Source: JAWVYT01 sp046483065
GTDB taxonomy: Bacteria > Gemmatimonadota > Gemmatimonadetes > Longimicrobiales > RSA9
Direction of reading: 5' to 3'
Length of the DNA: 55,256 nt
Assembly (NCBI GenBank): GCA_046483065.1
Contig: JAWODW010000091.1
Span: 1-55,256 of the forward strand
The translations under genes were made by a program, and so were the position numbers. The notes beneath the pieces are model-generated. The model was given only the letters and a program-made list of their open reading frames with translations. It ran no database searches and was not told the DNA's origin. Of the stretch, positions 25,483 to 33,603 are shown piece after piece (the first letter of the stretch is position 1; every line of letters starts with the position of its first letter).

Positions 25483-25596
25483 CTATCGGGCTCCCTTCTC
25501 CCGCTCCTTGCGGACGGCCTTGGTCAGGAGGACGATCAGGCCACCCCAGACGAAGCCGCCGATAAGCGTGAGAGTGACGATCGCCGCTGGTTCCAT
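25483..25596 (-). CDS. 37-aa single-TM peptide, NSS-transporter small-subunit-like
   Basis: An ATG at 25596 with AGGGG upstream opens a 37-residue peptide: short N-terminus, one hydrophobic helix containing IGGFVWGGLIVLL, and a basic tail (KAVRKEREKG). Size, the WGGLI motif and the Lys/Arg tail resemble the small subunits (MetS type) that accompany bacterial sodium-coupled methionine/alanine NSS transporters. An NSS transporter is encoded in this window, but 8 kb away (33604-35061). The stop is 3 nt before the carB start, so the two are co-transcribed. The larger open frame (to 25671) has no better start. Confidence 0.6.
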   Translation of the reverse strand: MEPAAIVTLTLIGGFVWGGLIVLLTKAVRKEREKGAR

Positions 25597-25857
25597 GGGG
25601 CCCCTGTCGAAGTGTTCGGTGGGTGGTCGGTCCGGCCCCGGAAAGTGACGAATCGGCGCGGCCTCGCGCAAGGTCGCCGCCGTCCGGCGGGACCGCTCCC
25701 GGGGGACGCCCGCCCTGCACTTGCGCGAACAGGCCGCACACCGGACCCTTCATACCCGGCCACACGATGCATGAAGCACCGCCGTGCCCCTCCGGTGGGG
25801 GGCGGCGTTACCGATAGATGGTGGAGTGCAGGACCCGTACACGCAGTGGAGGAGTCG

Positions 25858-26142
25858 GTGCAGAGCGCCTATCCCGCCGTCGAGGAGCGCCTCGGATCGC
25901 TGATCATCGAGGGCCAGCGTCAGGAAGTCTGGATCCGATCAACGCCGGACCCGGAAGGGACCTGGCATAACGCCATCCTGTTCAAGCGCGATGGCAAGCT
26001 GTCCGCCCCGGACGCCGTGGTGGCCGGCGTCGACTGGCACGTCCCACCCGGCGTGGCGCTCCAGAAGGCCCGCCGGCTCCCCGAGCACGACCAGCTCCAG
26101 CTCTTTCAGCAGGCTCAGCGGCCTCGCCCGCCCCTCTTCTGA
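25858..26142 (+). CDS. Hypothetical protein, 94 aa
   Basis: GTG at 25858 with GGAGGAG 4 nt upstream; a GTG at 25846 is an alternative. The product is a compact soluble domain (AVEERLGSLIIEGQRQEVWIRSTPDPEGTWHN split by charged loops; VVAGVDWHVPPGVALQKARRL). No family is recognised. Codon use is that of the neighbourhood, and the reading frame is not a shadow of a gene on the other strand, since none is annotated there. The 260 bp upstream, back to the small TM peptide, show no other gene. Confidence 0.6.
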   Translation: MQSAYPAVEERLGSLIIEGQRQEVWIRSTPDPEGTWHNAILFKRDGKLSAPDAVVAGVDWHVPPGVALQKARRLPEHDQLQLFQQAQRPRPPLF

Positions 26143-26175
26143 AGACGGCACAGGCTACGTAGCAGGCGGCACGGC

Positions 26176-26223
26176 AGGGCCCGCGTGATCCGCTCCGCCA
26201 GGGCCGGTGTGATCCGCTCCGCC
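26176..26223. repeat. 24-bp tandem duplication
   Basis: Two adjacent 24-nt units, each ending GTGATCCGCTCCGCC (26176-26199 and 26200-26223), differ at only two positions. They sit between the convergent stops of the 94-aa protein and the cytochrome gene. Confidence 0.75.
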
Positions 26224-26231
26224 GCCCGCCC

Positions 26232-26795
26232 TCAGTTCCGGGCGATGGAAGCGACATAGGCCGCCAGCGCCCTCACCTCGTCCTCGCTGAGGCTCGCGCC
26301 GCCCATGGGCGGCATCGGCGCCGGGTACTGCTGCGGATCGGCCACACCGTCCCGGATCACCGCCGCTACCGCGTCCACGTCCGGCTCGGTGATGTGCAGC
26401 CACTCTTCGTCCGTCAGGCTCGGCGCCAGCGTCGACCCCGTGCCGTTCGGGCCGTGGCACGCCATGCAACCGCCCGCGCCCCCGAAGAGCTCCTCGCCGC
26501 GGTCGTACTCGGCCCGGGTCACGCCCGGGGCCAGGGCCACGTCTCCGGCCGAAGCCGACTCCTCCCCGCCGCCCGAGCCTCCGGCCCCACGCGCTCGCTC
26601 GACCTCCGCCGGTAACGAACCCTTCAACCCCGGCTCCAGCGTAACGTCCACGCCCATGGCCGATTCCGGCTCGCCCGCGACCAGCAGGCCCGGTTTCTCC
26701 AGGGGCGCCTTCGTGTAGGCGCGAGAGTCCTCCGTGGCCGGGTCGCCGCACGCGGCGAGCACCAGCAGCATGGCTCCCAGCAGGATCTTCCGCAT
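26232..26795 (-). CDS. Lipoprotein c-type cytochrome
   Basis: 187 aa. The start at 26795 gives a lipoprotein signal (MRKILLGAMLLVLAAC, Cys16); the open frame further upstream reads through the AT-rich promoter and is discarded. After a Gly/Ser/Glu-rich linker (about 60-90) comes a small class I cytochrome c domain: Cys110-x2-Cys113-His114 (GGCMACHGPNGTG), and a likely axial methionine in PAPMPPMGG. It is anchored in a membrane, facing the periplasm, and would carry single electrons. No oxidase or partner gene lies beside it. Confidence 0.9.
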   Translation of the reverse strand: MRKILLGAMLLVLAACGDPATEDSRAYTKAPLEKPGLLVAGEPESAMGVDVTLEPGLKGSLPAEVERARGAGGSGGGEESASAGDVALAPGVTRAEYDRGEELFGGAGGCMACHGPNGTGSTLAPSLTDEEWLHITEPDVDAVAAVIRDGVADPQQYPAPMPPMGGASLSEDEVRALAAYVASIARN

Positions 26796-26930
26796 TCGTC
26801 CTCTATCGTTCGTATTCGTCCAAAATCGGCCGGGAATGTACCCGCTCAGCCCGCCATTCGCCACTCCCCATCGGGGGCGCACGCCACAATCGTGTACACA
26901 TACCGACTGCAACAAACTACCCCAGCACTC

Positions 26931-26960
26931 TTGACTTTCCGATATATACATATTCCTATG
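26931..26960 (+). promoter_or_regulatory. AT-rich promoter region with TTGACT
   Basis: The gap between the divergent cytochrome and 122-aa genes is strikingly AT-rich. TTGACT at 26931-26936 resembles a -35; a weak -10-like TCCTAT lies 17 bp on (26954-26959), with TATATA between. AAGGAG at 26997-27002 then precedes ATG 27008. The exact -10 is not certain. Confidence 0.45.
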
Positions 26961-27007
26961 TCTCATATTCCTCGACAATTCAATCCGAACCCTCTGAAGG
27001 AGCCCAG

Positions 27008-27376
27008 ATGGCCGAGGCGAGCCCCAAGGTCATGGAAATGATCGAGGCCGAGCTGAAGAAGGACCCCGATATTTCGAACCCTCAGCTATTCGAAAAGGCG
27101 AAGGCGCTGGACAAGAGTGTGGCCAAGCTCTCGCCGCGTCAGTTCAACGCCATGTACCCGCTCCAGGTGAAGCGTGCCATGAAGCCATCCCGGCCCCGGC
27201 AGCGCCGGAAGTCCGGCCGGAAGGCGTCGGCGAAGGACGGGAGCCGGGACAAGGTCCGGGCCGTGCTGCTGGCGCTGGCCAAGGACGTGGCCGATGCCCA
27301 GGGCACGGGCGACGTGGTGGACGTGGTGGCCGGGATCGAAAGGTACGTGGACCGGGTGCTGAAGGCGGCCGGCTAG
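27008..27376 (+). CDS. Hypothetical helical, basic protein, 122 aa
   Basis: Strong ribosome site AAGGAG at 27004 minus 7 positions upstream of ATG. The N-terminal half is helical and includes SPKVMEMIEAELKKDPDIS and LSPRQFNAMYPLQVKR; a Lys/Arg/Ser/Pro-rich basic linker (about 60-80) joins a second helical part (KVRAVLLALAKDVADA). No family recognised. The basic linker suggests nucleic-acid contact, but this is inference. The strong promoter-like upstream region and good ribosome site suggest high expression. It converges on the HD-domain gene with a 4-nt stop overlap. Confidence 0.75.
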   Translation: MAEASPKVMEMIEAELKKDPDISNPQLFEKAKALDKSVAKLSPRQFNAMYPLQVKRAMKPSRPRQRRKSGRKASAKDGSRDKVRAVLLALAKDVADAQGTGDVVDVVAGIERYVDRVLKAAG

Positions 27377-27942
27377 TTTCCCATATGGGTCGCCGTGAGC
27401 TCGAGCTCGTCGGCGATCCCGCGCATGGCGTCAATGACTTTCTGGATGTGCTCGGTCATGTCCACGCCCAGGAGCTCGGCGCCCTCCCGGAGGTCGTCCC
27501 GGTCCACGCCGGCAGCGAAGCTCGCGTCCTTCATCTTCTTCTTCACCGACTTCGGCTTCAGGTCGTCGATCCCGTTGGGCCGCACCAACGCCGTGGCGAC
27601 GATGAGTCCCGTCAGCTCGTCGCACGCCACCAGCACCCTGTCGAGCTCCGTCTCCGGCTCCACGCCGGTGAAATCGCTGCGATGGGCCAGGATGGCGTGA
27701 ATCACTTCCTCCGGGTACCCCTTCTCCTTCAACGCTTCCACGGCCTTCAGCGGATGCTCCTCCGGGTACTTCTCCCAGTCCAGGTCGTGGAGCAGACCGG
27801 CCAGCCCCCAGAGGTCCTCGTCGGCGCCCATCTCCCGGGCATAGCTCCGGACCGCCGCCTCCACGGCGTACATGTGCTTGCGGAGGTTCTCGTTCTCGAC
27901 CCACTCCTCCAGCAAGGCGACGGCTTCGTCCCGCGTCGGCAT
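27373..27942 (-). CDS. HD-domain (HDIG) protein
   Basis: 189 aa from ATG 27942, with GAGGAGAC upstream. The HD signature is clear: ENLRKHMYAVEAAVRSYA (first His), GLLHDLDWEKYPEEHP (His-Asp), and ILAHRSDFTG. Family members are metal-dependent phosphohydrolases acting on nucleotides or related phosphates, but the substrate is unknown. It follows the DJ-1-like gene on the same strand after about 165 bp that include the short GTTGT repeat. Confidence 0.85.
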   Translation of the reverse strand: MPTRDEAVALLEEWVENENLRKHMYAVEAAVRSYAREMGADEDLWGLAGLLHDLDWEKYPEEHPLKAVEALKEKGYPEEVIHAILAHRSDFTGVEPETELDRVLVACDELTGLIVATALVRPNGIDDLKPKSVKKKMKDASFAAGVDRDDLREGAELLGVDMTEHIQKVIDAMRGIADELELTATHMGN

Positions 27943-28057
27943 CCGTGTCTCCTCGTTCGCTTCCGTTCCCGGCTCCGCCGGCAAACTATTCCAATCCCCG
28001 GCGCGCGGAAAGCCACCGCTGTCGAGCCCAAGGCGCTCCGGCAGCCAGCCCGCGCCC

Positions 28058-28104
28058 GGTTGTTTCGGAGTTGTGCCTCGTGGGTTGTTCGCTGTCGGTT
28101 GTTC
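28058..28104. repeat. Degenerate GTTGT short repeat
   Basis: GGTTGT or GGGTTGT/GAGTTGT recurs at about 10-nt to 20-nt spacing (CGGTTGTTTC, GAGTTGTGCC, GGGTTGTTC, CGGTTGTTCC) just downstream of the DJ-1-like stop. No other feature explains it. Confidence 0.4.
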
Positions 28105-28107
28105 CTC

Positions 28108-28674
28108 CTAGGCCTTCTGCGCCGCGTGCCGTCCTTCGGCAACCTCCTCGACCAGCTTCCGGGTAAAGGCCGGCAGGTCCTTCGGGTTCCGACTGGTGAC
28201 GAGCCCGTGGTCGACCACCACATCCTCATCCACCCACTCGGCGCCGGCGTTCTCCAGGTCGGTGCGGATCGAGTGGTACGAGGTCATCCGCCGCCCTTCG
28301 ACCACGGCGGCTTCCACGAGCAGCCACGGCCCGTGGCAGATGGCCGCCACCGGCTTGCGGGCCTCAAAGAAGCTCCGTGCGAACGCCACGGCGTCCTCTT
28401 CCACCCGGAGGTTGTCCGGGTTCATCTGGCCACCGGGGAGCACGAGGGCATCGTAGTCATCCGCGCTCGCGTCCCCCAATGGCACATCCACGTCGAACTC
28501 GTCGCTCCAGTGGTCGTGCTCCCAGCCTTTCACCGTGCCATCGGCCGGCGAGACGATATGGGTCTCGGCCCCCGCATCCTCCAGCGCCTGTTTCGGCTCC
28601 ACCAACTCGATCTGCTCGAACCCGTGAGCCACCAGGATCGCGACCTTCTTCCCTTTCAGATCGTGTTCGGCCAT
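28108..28674 (-). CDS. DJ-1/PfpI-family protein
   Basis: 188 aa (ATG 28674; ATG 28707 possible). Class I glutamine-amidotransferase-like fold with the nucleophile elbow AICHGPW (Cys113, His114) and the conserved early Glu20 in HGFEQIE. Relatives include PfpI proteases, YhbO/YajL-type deglycases and chaperones; the LVLPGG...NPDNLR and TSYHSI segments fit the PfpI/YhbO group. Likely a cytoplasmic stress protein. The gene lies about 100 bp downstream of the YyaL-like gene. Confidence 0.9.
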   Translation of the reverse strand: MAEHDLKGKKVAILVAHGFEQIELVEPKQALEDAGAETHIVSPADGTVKGWEHDHWSDEFDVDVPLGDASADDYDALVLPGGQMNPDNLRVEEDAVAFARSFFEARKPVAAICHGPWLLVEAAVVEGRRMTSYHSIRTDLENAGAEWVDEDVVVDHGLVTSRNPKDLPAFTRKLVEEVAEGRHAAQKA

Positions 28675-28777
28675 CTCGGTATCCGTCCTTTCCGCCAGTC
28701 CGTTCACATTCCGTCTTCAGCAGGAATGACGCGCAAGGACCGTGCGATGGGCCAGCCCGTGTCTGGGGCTCGACGCC

Positions 28778-30883
28778 CTACGCTTCGAAGGACCCGAGGA
28801 GCTCCTGGAGCGCCTCTGATTCCGACACCGGCGGCGCACAGCTCGTCCCGACGCAGACGTAGGCCCGAGGCGCGTCACCGGTGAGCATGGCGGCCACCGC
28901 TTCCGGCAGCTCCTCGGCGTCCACTTCGCCCGGGGTGTACCGTCGCACCACGGTGCCCGGACGGTAGCTCTCGAGGGCGGCCACCGTGAGGCCGGGCGTG
29001 TCGGCGGGATCCTCCACGACCACCACGGTGGTCACCGGCCGCACCACCCACCGGAGCGCCTGGAAGTAGGTGGCGGCGTTGGGCGCGAAATGGGGCGCGG
29101 AGGCGGCATAGACCCGGAGGAGATCGGCCGCCGCCGTGCGGAGCTCGTGGTCGTGGTCGAGTGCGGCGATCCGCGCCATGGTCCGCGCCACCACGGCGGT
29201 CGGCGAGGGCTCGGGCGAGTCGGTGATCTCCAGCCGGCCCACCTCCAGCACGCTGACCTCGGCCTCGGCATCGCCGGGCCGATCGGTGAGCCCGCCGGAG
29301 GGGTGGACGTAGCGCTCACGGATCACGCCGATCAGCGCCCGGGCCCGCTCCAGCCAACGCTCCTCCTGGGTCCACTCGAAGGCGTCCACGGCGGCGGCCG
29401 CGACGTACGCCTGGTCCGCGAGCTGTGGGACCCCGTCGTCGTCTCCAAGCCGGTGCACCACGCCCCGGCCCTCGGTCCACCCCTCGTCCCAGACGCGGTC
29501 CAGCGCCCGGATGCCCGAGCTGGCGGCGCCCTCCACGCCGGCGAACCGCTCGACCGCGATGTGGCCGGCGGCCACGAGAGCGACCCAGCCGGTGAAGAGG
29601 GTGGTGTCGACGTACGGTCGGGGCCGCTCGTCCCGGACCGTCTTGAGCTCGGCCCGGACCTCCTCCAGCCGGTCGGCGACCTCCGCCTCCGGATGCTCGA
29701 GCGCGTGGGCGACCTCGTCCACCGACATGGCCTCGAAGAGCACGTGACGGCTCGGGTCCAGGTGCATGGCGCTGTTCGAGTCCCGGAGGCCCCAGCGGAG
29801 CACGGCCGCGTCGGCCGCTGCGTTGTCCTCGACGGCCTGCCGGACCTCCGACTCGGTCCAGGTCCAGTAGTCGCCGTCGTCGTCGAAGCCGATATCGGCG
29901 TCCTGCGAGGCCGGGAACCCGCCGGCGTCAATCAGCTCCGGCGCCACGTCCCGGTAGTAGTCCACGATCCCGGCGGCGGCCTTCCGGAGCCCCGGGTCGT
30001 CCGTGACGGCGGCCGCTCGGGCCAGAAGCTGGAGGAGCGCGCCGTTGTCGTACGCCATCTTCTCGAAGTGCGGGATGATCCAGCGAGCGTCGGTGGAATA
30101 CCGGTGGAACCCGCCCCCGAGCTGGTCGTAGATCCCGCCGGTGACCATGGCGGTCAGCGTCGCTTCCACCATCCCGCGGGCCAACTCCGACTCGCCGTCC
30201 AGCCACGCGTCCAGGAGCAGCCCCAGCCCGCCGGCGTTGGGGAACTTCGGCGCCTGTCCGAACCCGCCGTTCCGGGCGTCGTACACCTTGGCGAACGCGT
30301 CCACGGCCCCGTCGATCAGGCTCGCATCCAGCTCTCCCTCGCTCGCCTCGCCGGCGAGCACCGTGCTCAGCCGTTCCGTCACCGCGTCGGCCACTTCCCG
30401 GGCGCGGCCACGCTCCTCCGTCCACACCCGGTGGATCTCCTCCAGCACGCGGCGGAAGGCCGGGGCGCCCTGCCGGTCCTCCGGCGGGAAATACGTGCCG
30501 CCATGGAAGACCTCGCCGTCGGGCGTCAGGAACGCCGTCAGCGGCCAGCCGCCCTGCCCGATCAGCGACTGGACCGCCCGCTGGTACCGGGCGTCGATGT
30601 CCGGCCGCTCGTCCCGGTCCACCTTCACGGCGACGTACCGCTCGTTGATCAACGCGGCGGTGTCCGGGTCCTCGTAGCTCTCCCGGTCCATCACATGGCA
30701 CCAGTGGCACCAGACCGCGCCGATGTCCAGGAGGATCGGGCGGTCCTCTTCCCGCGCCCGGCGGAACGCCTCCTCGCCCCACGGCAGCCAGTCCACGGGC
30801 TGCTCGGCGCCGTGGCGCAGGAAGGGGCTCTTCGAATCGGTCAGCCCGCCACCGTCTCCAGTCTCCTCAGCTCTCTCCGTCAT
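28778..30883 (-). CDS. YyaL/DUF255 thioredoxin-domain protein
   Basis: 701 aa. N-terminal thioredoxin-like domain (about 15-170) with CHWCHVM (Cys59, Cys62), SPFLRHGAEQPVDWLPWG and GWPLTAFLTPDG, followed by a long alpha/alpha-barrel region resembling N-acylglucosamine-2-epimerase folds (PKFPNAGGLGLLLDAW, YDQLGGGFHRYSTDARW, HFEKMAYDNGALL). This matches the SPATA20/YyaL family. Biochemical role unsettled. Its start lies 17 nt inside the upstream small gene, so it is probably coupled. Confidence 0.93.
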   Translation of the reverse strand: MTERAEETGDGGGLTDSKSPFLRHGAEQPVDWLPWGEEAFRRAREEDRPILLDIGAVWCHWCHVMDRESYEDPDTAALINERYVAVKVDRDERPDIDARYQRAVQSLIGQGGWPLTAFLTPDGEVFHGGTYFPPEDRQGAPAFRRVLEEIHRVWTEERGRAREVADAVTERLSTVLAGEASEGELDASLIDGAVDAFAKVYDARNGGFGQAPKFPNAGGLGLLLDAWLDGESELARGMVEATLTAMVTGGIYDQLGGGFHRYSTDARWIIPHFEKMAYDNGALLQLLARAAAVTDDPGLRKAAAGIVDYYRDVAPELIDAGGFPASQDADIGFDDDGDYWTWTESEVRQAVEDNAAADAAVLRWGLRDSNSAMHLDPSRHVLFEAMSVDEVAHALEHPEAEVADRLEEVRAELKTVRDERPRPYVDTTLFTGWVALVAAGHIAVERFAGVEGAASSGIRALDRVWDEGWTEGRGVVHRLGDDDGVPQLADQAYVAAAAVDAFEWTQEERWLERARALIGVIRERYVHPSGGLTDRPGDAEAEVSVLEVGRLEITDSPEPSPTAVVARTMARIAALDHDHELRTAAADLLRVYAASAPHFAPNAATYFQALRWVVRPVTTVVVVEDPADTPGLTVAALESYRPGTVVRRYTPGEVDAEELPEAVAAMLTGDAPRAYVCVGTSCAPPVSESEALQELLGSFEA

Positions 30884-31130
30884 CTGCGTCCTCTTCCTCC
30901 CCTTGCCCCCAACCCAGCACGGATCGCTGATAGTCGGAGTAGTCGGCCAGAATGTCGTCGCGTACGTCTTTCCACAGCGTCTTGCGGAGGCTCGCGAGCC
31001 GCCGGGCGGCCCATTCCCCCGGCCGGGTCCCGGCGTGGCGCTCCGCCATCTCCGCCAGTACGGGCAGGGCCCGTGCCGGATCGTTCAGCGGTCCATCGTT
31101 CTCTTGCGGGACACGGCAGCCTCGTTGCAC
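30867..31130 (-). CDS. Small hypothetical protein, 87 aa
   Basis: A GTG start at 31130, 22 bp after the nth stop. The product has charged helices (PVLAEMAERHAGTRPGEWAARR, LRKTLWKDVRDDILADY split by loops) and an acidic tail (EEEDADDGES). No family recognised. The stop overlaps the YyaL-like gene by 17 nt. An internal start at the AEMAERH methionine is possible. Confidence 0.6.
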   Translation of the reverse strand: MQRGCRVPQENDGPLNDPARALPVLAEMAERHAGTRPGEWAARRLASLRKTLWKDVRDDILADYSDYQRSVLGWGQGEEEDADDGES

Positions 31131-31152
31131 GCGGGGGAGAGGGATGCCCGGG

Positions 31153-31848
31153 TCAGCCTACATCGGCGCTGGGGCACAGGTCCACAAGCACGCACTCGGC
31201 GCAGACGGGCGTCGGTGCCCTGCACACCGCCCGTCCATGAAAGATGAAGAGGTGAGGCAGGTCAGTCCAGGATTCCTCCGGGACCAGCGTCATGAGGTCC
31301 CGCTCGATCTTCTCCGGCGTGGTCTCCGTCGTGAGGCCGAGCCGCCCGGCGATCCGCTTGACGTGGGTGTCCACCACCACGCCCTCGTCCTTCCCGAACG
31401 CGTTGCCCAGGACCACGTTCGCCGTCTTGCGACCCACCCCCCGCAGCTTCGTCAGCTCCTTCAGCGTGTCCGGCACTTCGCCGCCGTAGTCCTCCACGAC
31501 CGACGTGGCCATCCCGATCAGGCTCTTCGTCTTCTGCCGATAGAAGCCCGTGGAGTGGATGATCGCCTCCACGTCTTCCGGCTTCGCCCCCGCCAGCTCC
31601 TCCGGCGTGGGGTACCTCTCGAAGAGCTCCGGTGTGACCATATTCACCCGCTCGTCGGTACACTGCGCGCTCAGGATCGTGGCCACCAGCAGTTCGTACG
31701 GGCTCGTGTGCCGGAGACTGGTGGTGGCGTCCGGGTACTCGTCCCACAGGCGACGGATGATCTCCTCCACCCGCTCCCGCTTCTCCGCCTTCTTCTCCCC
31801 CACGAACCGCCGGCCGGCAGGGGTCTTCCGTGTCTTCGGCTTGCTCAC
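31153..31848 (-). CDS. nth: Endonuclease III
   Basis: 231 aa. Bifunctional DNA glycosylase/AP lyase for oxidised pyrimidines. The helix-hairpin-helix LRGVGRKTANVVLGNAFG contains catalytic Lys141; Asp160 lies in VVDTHVKR; the 4Fe-4S loop at the end has the exact spacing Cys-x6-Cys-x2-Cys-x5-Cys. A basic N-terminal 25 residues is longer than in E. coli Nth. The gene starts just 8 bp from the 147-bp inverted-repeat element, which therefore contains or displaces its promoter. Confidence 0.96.
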   Translation of the reverse strand: MSKPKTRKTPAGRRFVGEKKAEKRERVEEIIRRLWDEYPDATTSLRHTSPYELLVATILSAQCTDERVNMVTPELFERYPTPEELAGAKPEDVEAIIHSTGFYRQKTKSLIGMATSVVEDYGGEVPDTLKELTKLRGVGRKTANVVLGNAFGKDEGVVVDTHVKRIAGRLGLTTETTPEKIERDLMTLVPEESWTDLPHLFIFHGRAVCRAPTPVCAECVLVDLCPSADVG

Positions 31849-31855
31849 TTTTCTG

Positions 31856-32002
31856 ACCGGACCTGGTTTCAGTTTTTACGATTTGTCCCATTCCGTGATC
31901 CCGGTGACCCAACGCGGCAGGGTAAACGCCTCGAACGCAGCCCGCCAGCCTCATCCGAGGCCACACTGGCGCGCTAAAGTAAAAAGTGAAACCCGGTCCG
32001 TT
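31856..32002. repeat. 147-bp element with 24-bp inverted ends
   Basis: Left end 31856-31879 and right end 31979-32002 are near-perfect reverse complements (GTAAAAA[C/G]TGAAACC[A/C]GGTCCG). The interior holds no gene. It fills the whole gap between the nth start and the stop of the next minus-strand gene. It looks like a MITE-type element or a pair of inverted regulatory sites. Confidence 0.65.
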
Positions 32003-32022
32003 AGAGTTAGAGGGCGGGGGTT

Positions 32023-32769
32023 TTAGCCCGCGGCCGGGTCCAGCTTCCAGAAGCAGAGGGAGGCCAGCTTGAGCAGCTCGGCCGCAGTCTCCAGGCTGTA
32101 AAGCTCGTCCATCTCGCCGCCGGGCAGCGTGGTCTCGAAGTCGGTGCCATCGGGACGGGCGTCGGTCTCCGCCCAGTGATCCTCGGTGTCCAGCACGCCG
32201 GTAGCCGGCACAACGCTGAACCCCGCCCGGTCGGCACGGACGCCCAGGACCAGGAGCACGTGGAGCTCCGGTGGCCGGTCATCCGGCTCTGTGAACCGCC
32301 AGAAGAACCCGTCGGCGGGCTCCGGCTGCAGCCCCGGCGCCGGCTCGGCCCAGACCAGGTTCCGGGGCAGCTGGAGGTAGCCCGACCGCGAGGGTGGGGT
32401 CAGCCTCCAGTCGCCTACCGAAGTCACGTCGTCCAGCAGCCACCGGACGCTCTCCTCGTCCACCCGGCGGGTAGGCTTCCGATCGCGCCAGTAGTGGAAG
32501 GCGTGGTAGAGGAGCCGCCCGTACTGCTTCAGGGCGTCCTCGTCGCCGGTCGGCTCGTCCTCGTACCCCGCGTCCTCGCCGCCGGCGATGGCCTGGAGCA
32601 GCTTGCCGACACTGCTGAGGAAGAGGAACCTGTCGGGGTCGTCCAGCGGCTGGTCCCGGGCCTCCGCCTCCTCGGCGATGGGCGGGAAGAGGCGATCGTC
32701 GATGGATTCGGCCCCGAACACCAGCTGGTACGGGTTCTGTCTTTCGTGGGTCTCTGCCGTGTCTGTCAT
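32023..32769 (-). CDS. Hypothetical acidic protein, 248 aa
   Basis: Soluble, acidic, with aromatic-rich segments (RLLYHAFHYWRDRKPTRR, DGFFWRFTEPD) and a C-terminal helix (AAELLKLASLCFWKL). Residues 60-75 form an acidic linker. No domain is recognised; no signal or membrane segments. It follows the zincin gene by 23 bp on the same strand and may be functionally tied to it. Confidence 0.75.
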   Translation of the reverse strand: MTDTAETHERQNPYQLVFGAESIDDRLFPPIAEEAEARDQPLDDPDRFLFLSSVGKLLQAIAGGEDAGYEDEPTGDEDALKQYGRLLYHAFHYWRDRKPTRRVDEESVRWLLDDVTSVGDWRLTPPSRSGYLQLPRNLVWAEPAPGLQPEPADGFFWRFTEPDDRPPELHVLLVLGVRADRAGFSVVPATGVLDTEDHWAETDARPDGTDFETTLPGGEMDELYSLETAAELLKLASLCFWKLDPAAG

Positions 32770-32792
32770 GTCGCGTCCGCAGGATGCAGGGT

Positions 32793-33572
32793 CTATTCCG
32801 AACGGCCCGGCCGGCCCGCCCGGCGCACCCCGCCATCACTCGGGTCCTCGCCCTCGAGTCGGGCCGTGACATCCGCCTCGACCACCGTGGGCTGCTCCCG
32901 ACGGAGCCACCGCAGCAGCTGGTGCAGCCACCCCGCGCGCCGAACGAGCACGATGCACAGCTCGGCGGAGCCGATATCCACGCCCCCGATGATCTGGAGG
33001 AAGGTCACGTCTCCGAGACGGGCGGGCACGTGGACGCTGTAGCGGCGACCGTGCCAGTCAAAGCCGACCCGGGGGCCGGGCGGCTGCCGGTGGTCGAACT
33101 CCATCTCGATGAAGATGTCCCGATCCGCCTGAAAGATCCCCGGCGCGATCTCCTCCCCGTAGCGGTAGAAGGTGGGGTCGAAGGGCTCGTCCTGGAGACG
33201 CTTGAAGTTCTCGTCCACGGCGTAGTCCACGTCCTCGAGGGCGTCCTCGGTGGCAAGCCACTCCAGGTGGTGACGCAGCTCGTGGGTCACCGTCTCCCAG
33301 ATCTCGTACCGCCAGTCGAAGTCCGGATCCAGCTCCGACAGGCGCCGGAAGGAGCCGTAGTAGAGGACCAGGACCGAGCGCGTGGTCTCGGGGCCGCCCC
33401 AGTCCGACGGGTAGCTCTCGGTCACGCACTCGCCGAGCGTGTAGATGTCGGGCAGCGTAGGATGCGGCCGGCTGGACCGCTCGATCACGAGACCGTCCAC
33501 CCCGGACCGGTACTCCACCGGGATCTCCTCCCAGACCCGCCCTGCACGACGCTCGAACTCCGAAAAATCCAC
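32793..33572 (-). CDS. Zincin-like metallopeptidase-domain protein
   Basis: 259 aa from a GTG at 33572, chosen because the frame upstream is Arg/Pro-rich shadow inside the transporter gene. The core is an HExxH motif in ETVTHELRHHLEWLA, preceded by conserved-looking strands (RSVLVLYYGSFRRL); this is the pattern of the small single-domain zincin families. The C-terminal half contains a beta-rich region and an amphipathic WLHQLLRWLRR segment. Activity unproven. It lies 31 bp downstream of the NSS transporter. Confidence 0.75.
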   Translation of the reverse strand: MDFSEFERRAGRVWEEIPVEYRSGVDGLVIERSSRPHPTLPDIYTLGECVTESYPSDWGGPETTRSVLVLYYGSFRRLSELDPDFDWRYEIWETVTHELRHHLEWLATEDALEDVDYAVDENFKRLQDEPFDPTFYRYGEEIAPGIFQADRDIFIEMEFDHRQPPGPRVGFDWHGRRYSVHVPARLGDVTFLQIIGGVDIGSAELCIVLVRRAGWLHQLLRWLRREQPTVVEADVTARLEGEDPSDGGVRRAGRPGRSE

Positions 33573-33603
33573 GGCCTCAGGCCTCAGTCCCGGCAGCGGG
33601 GGG

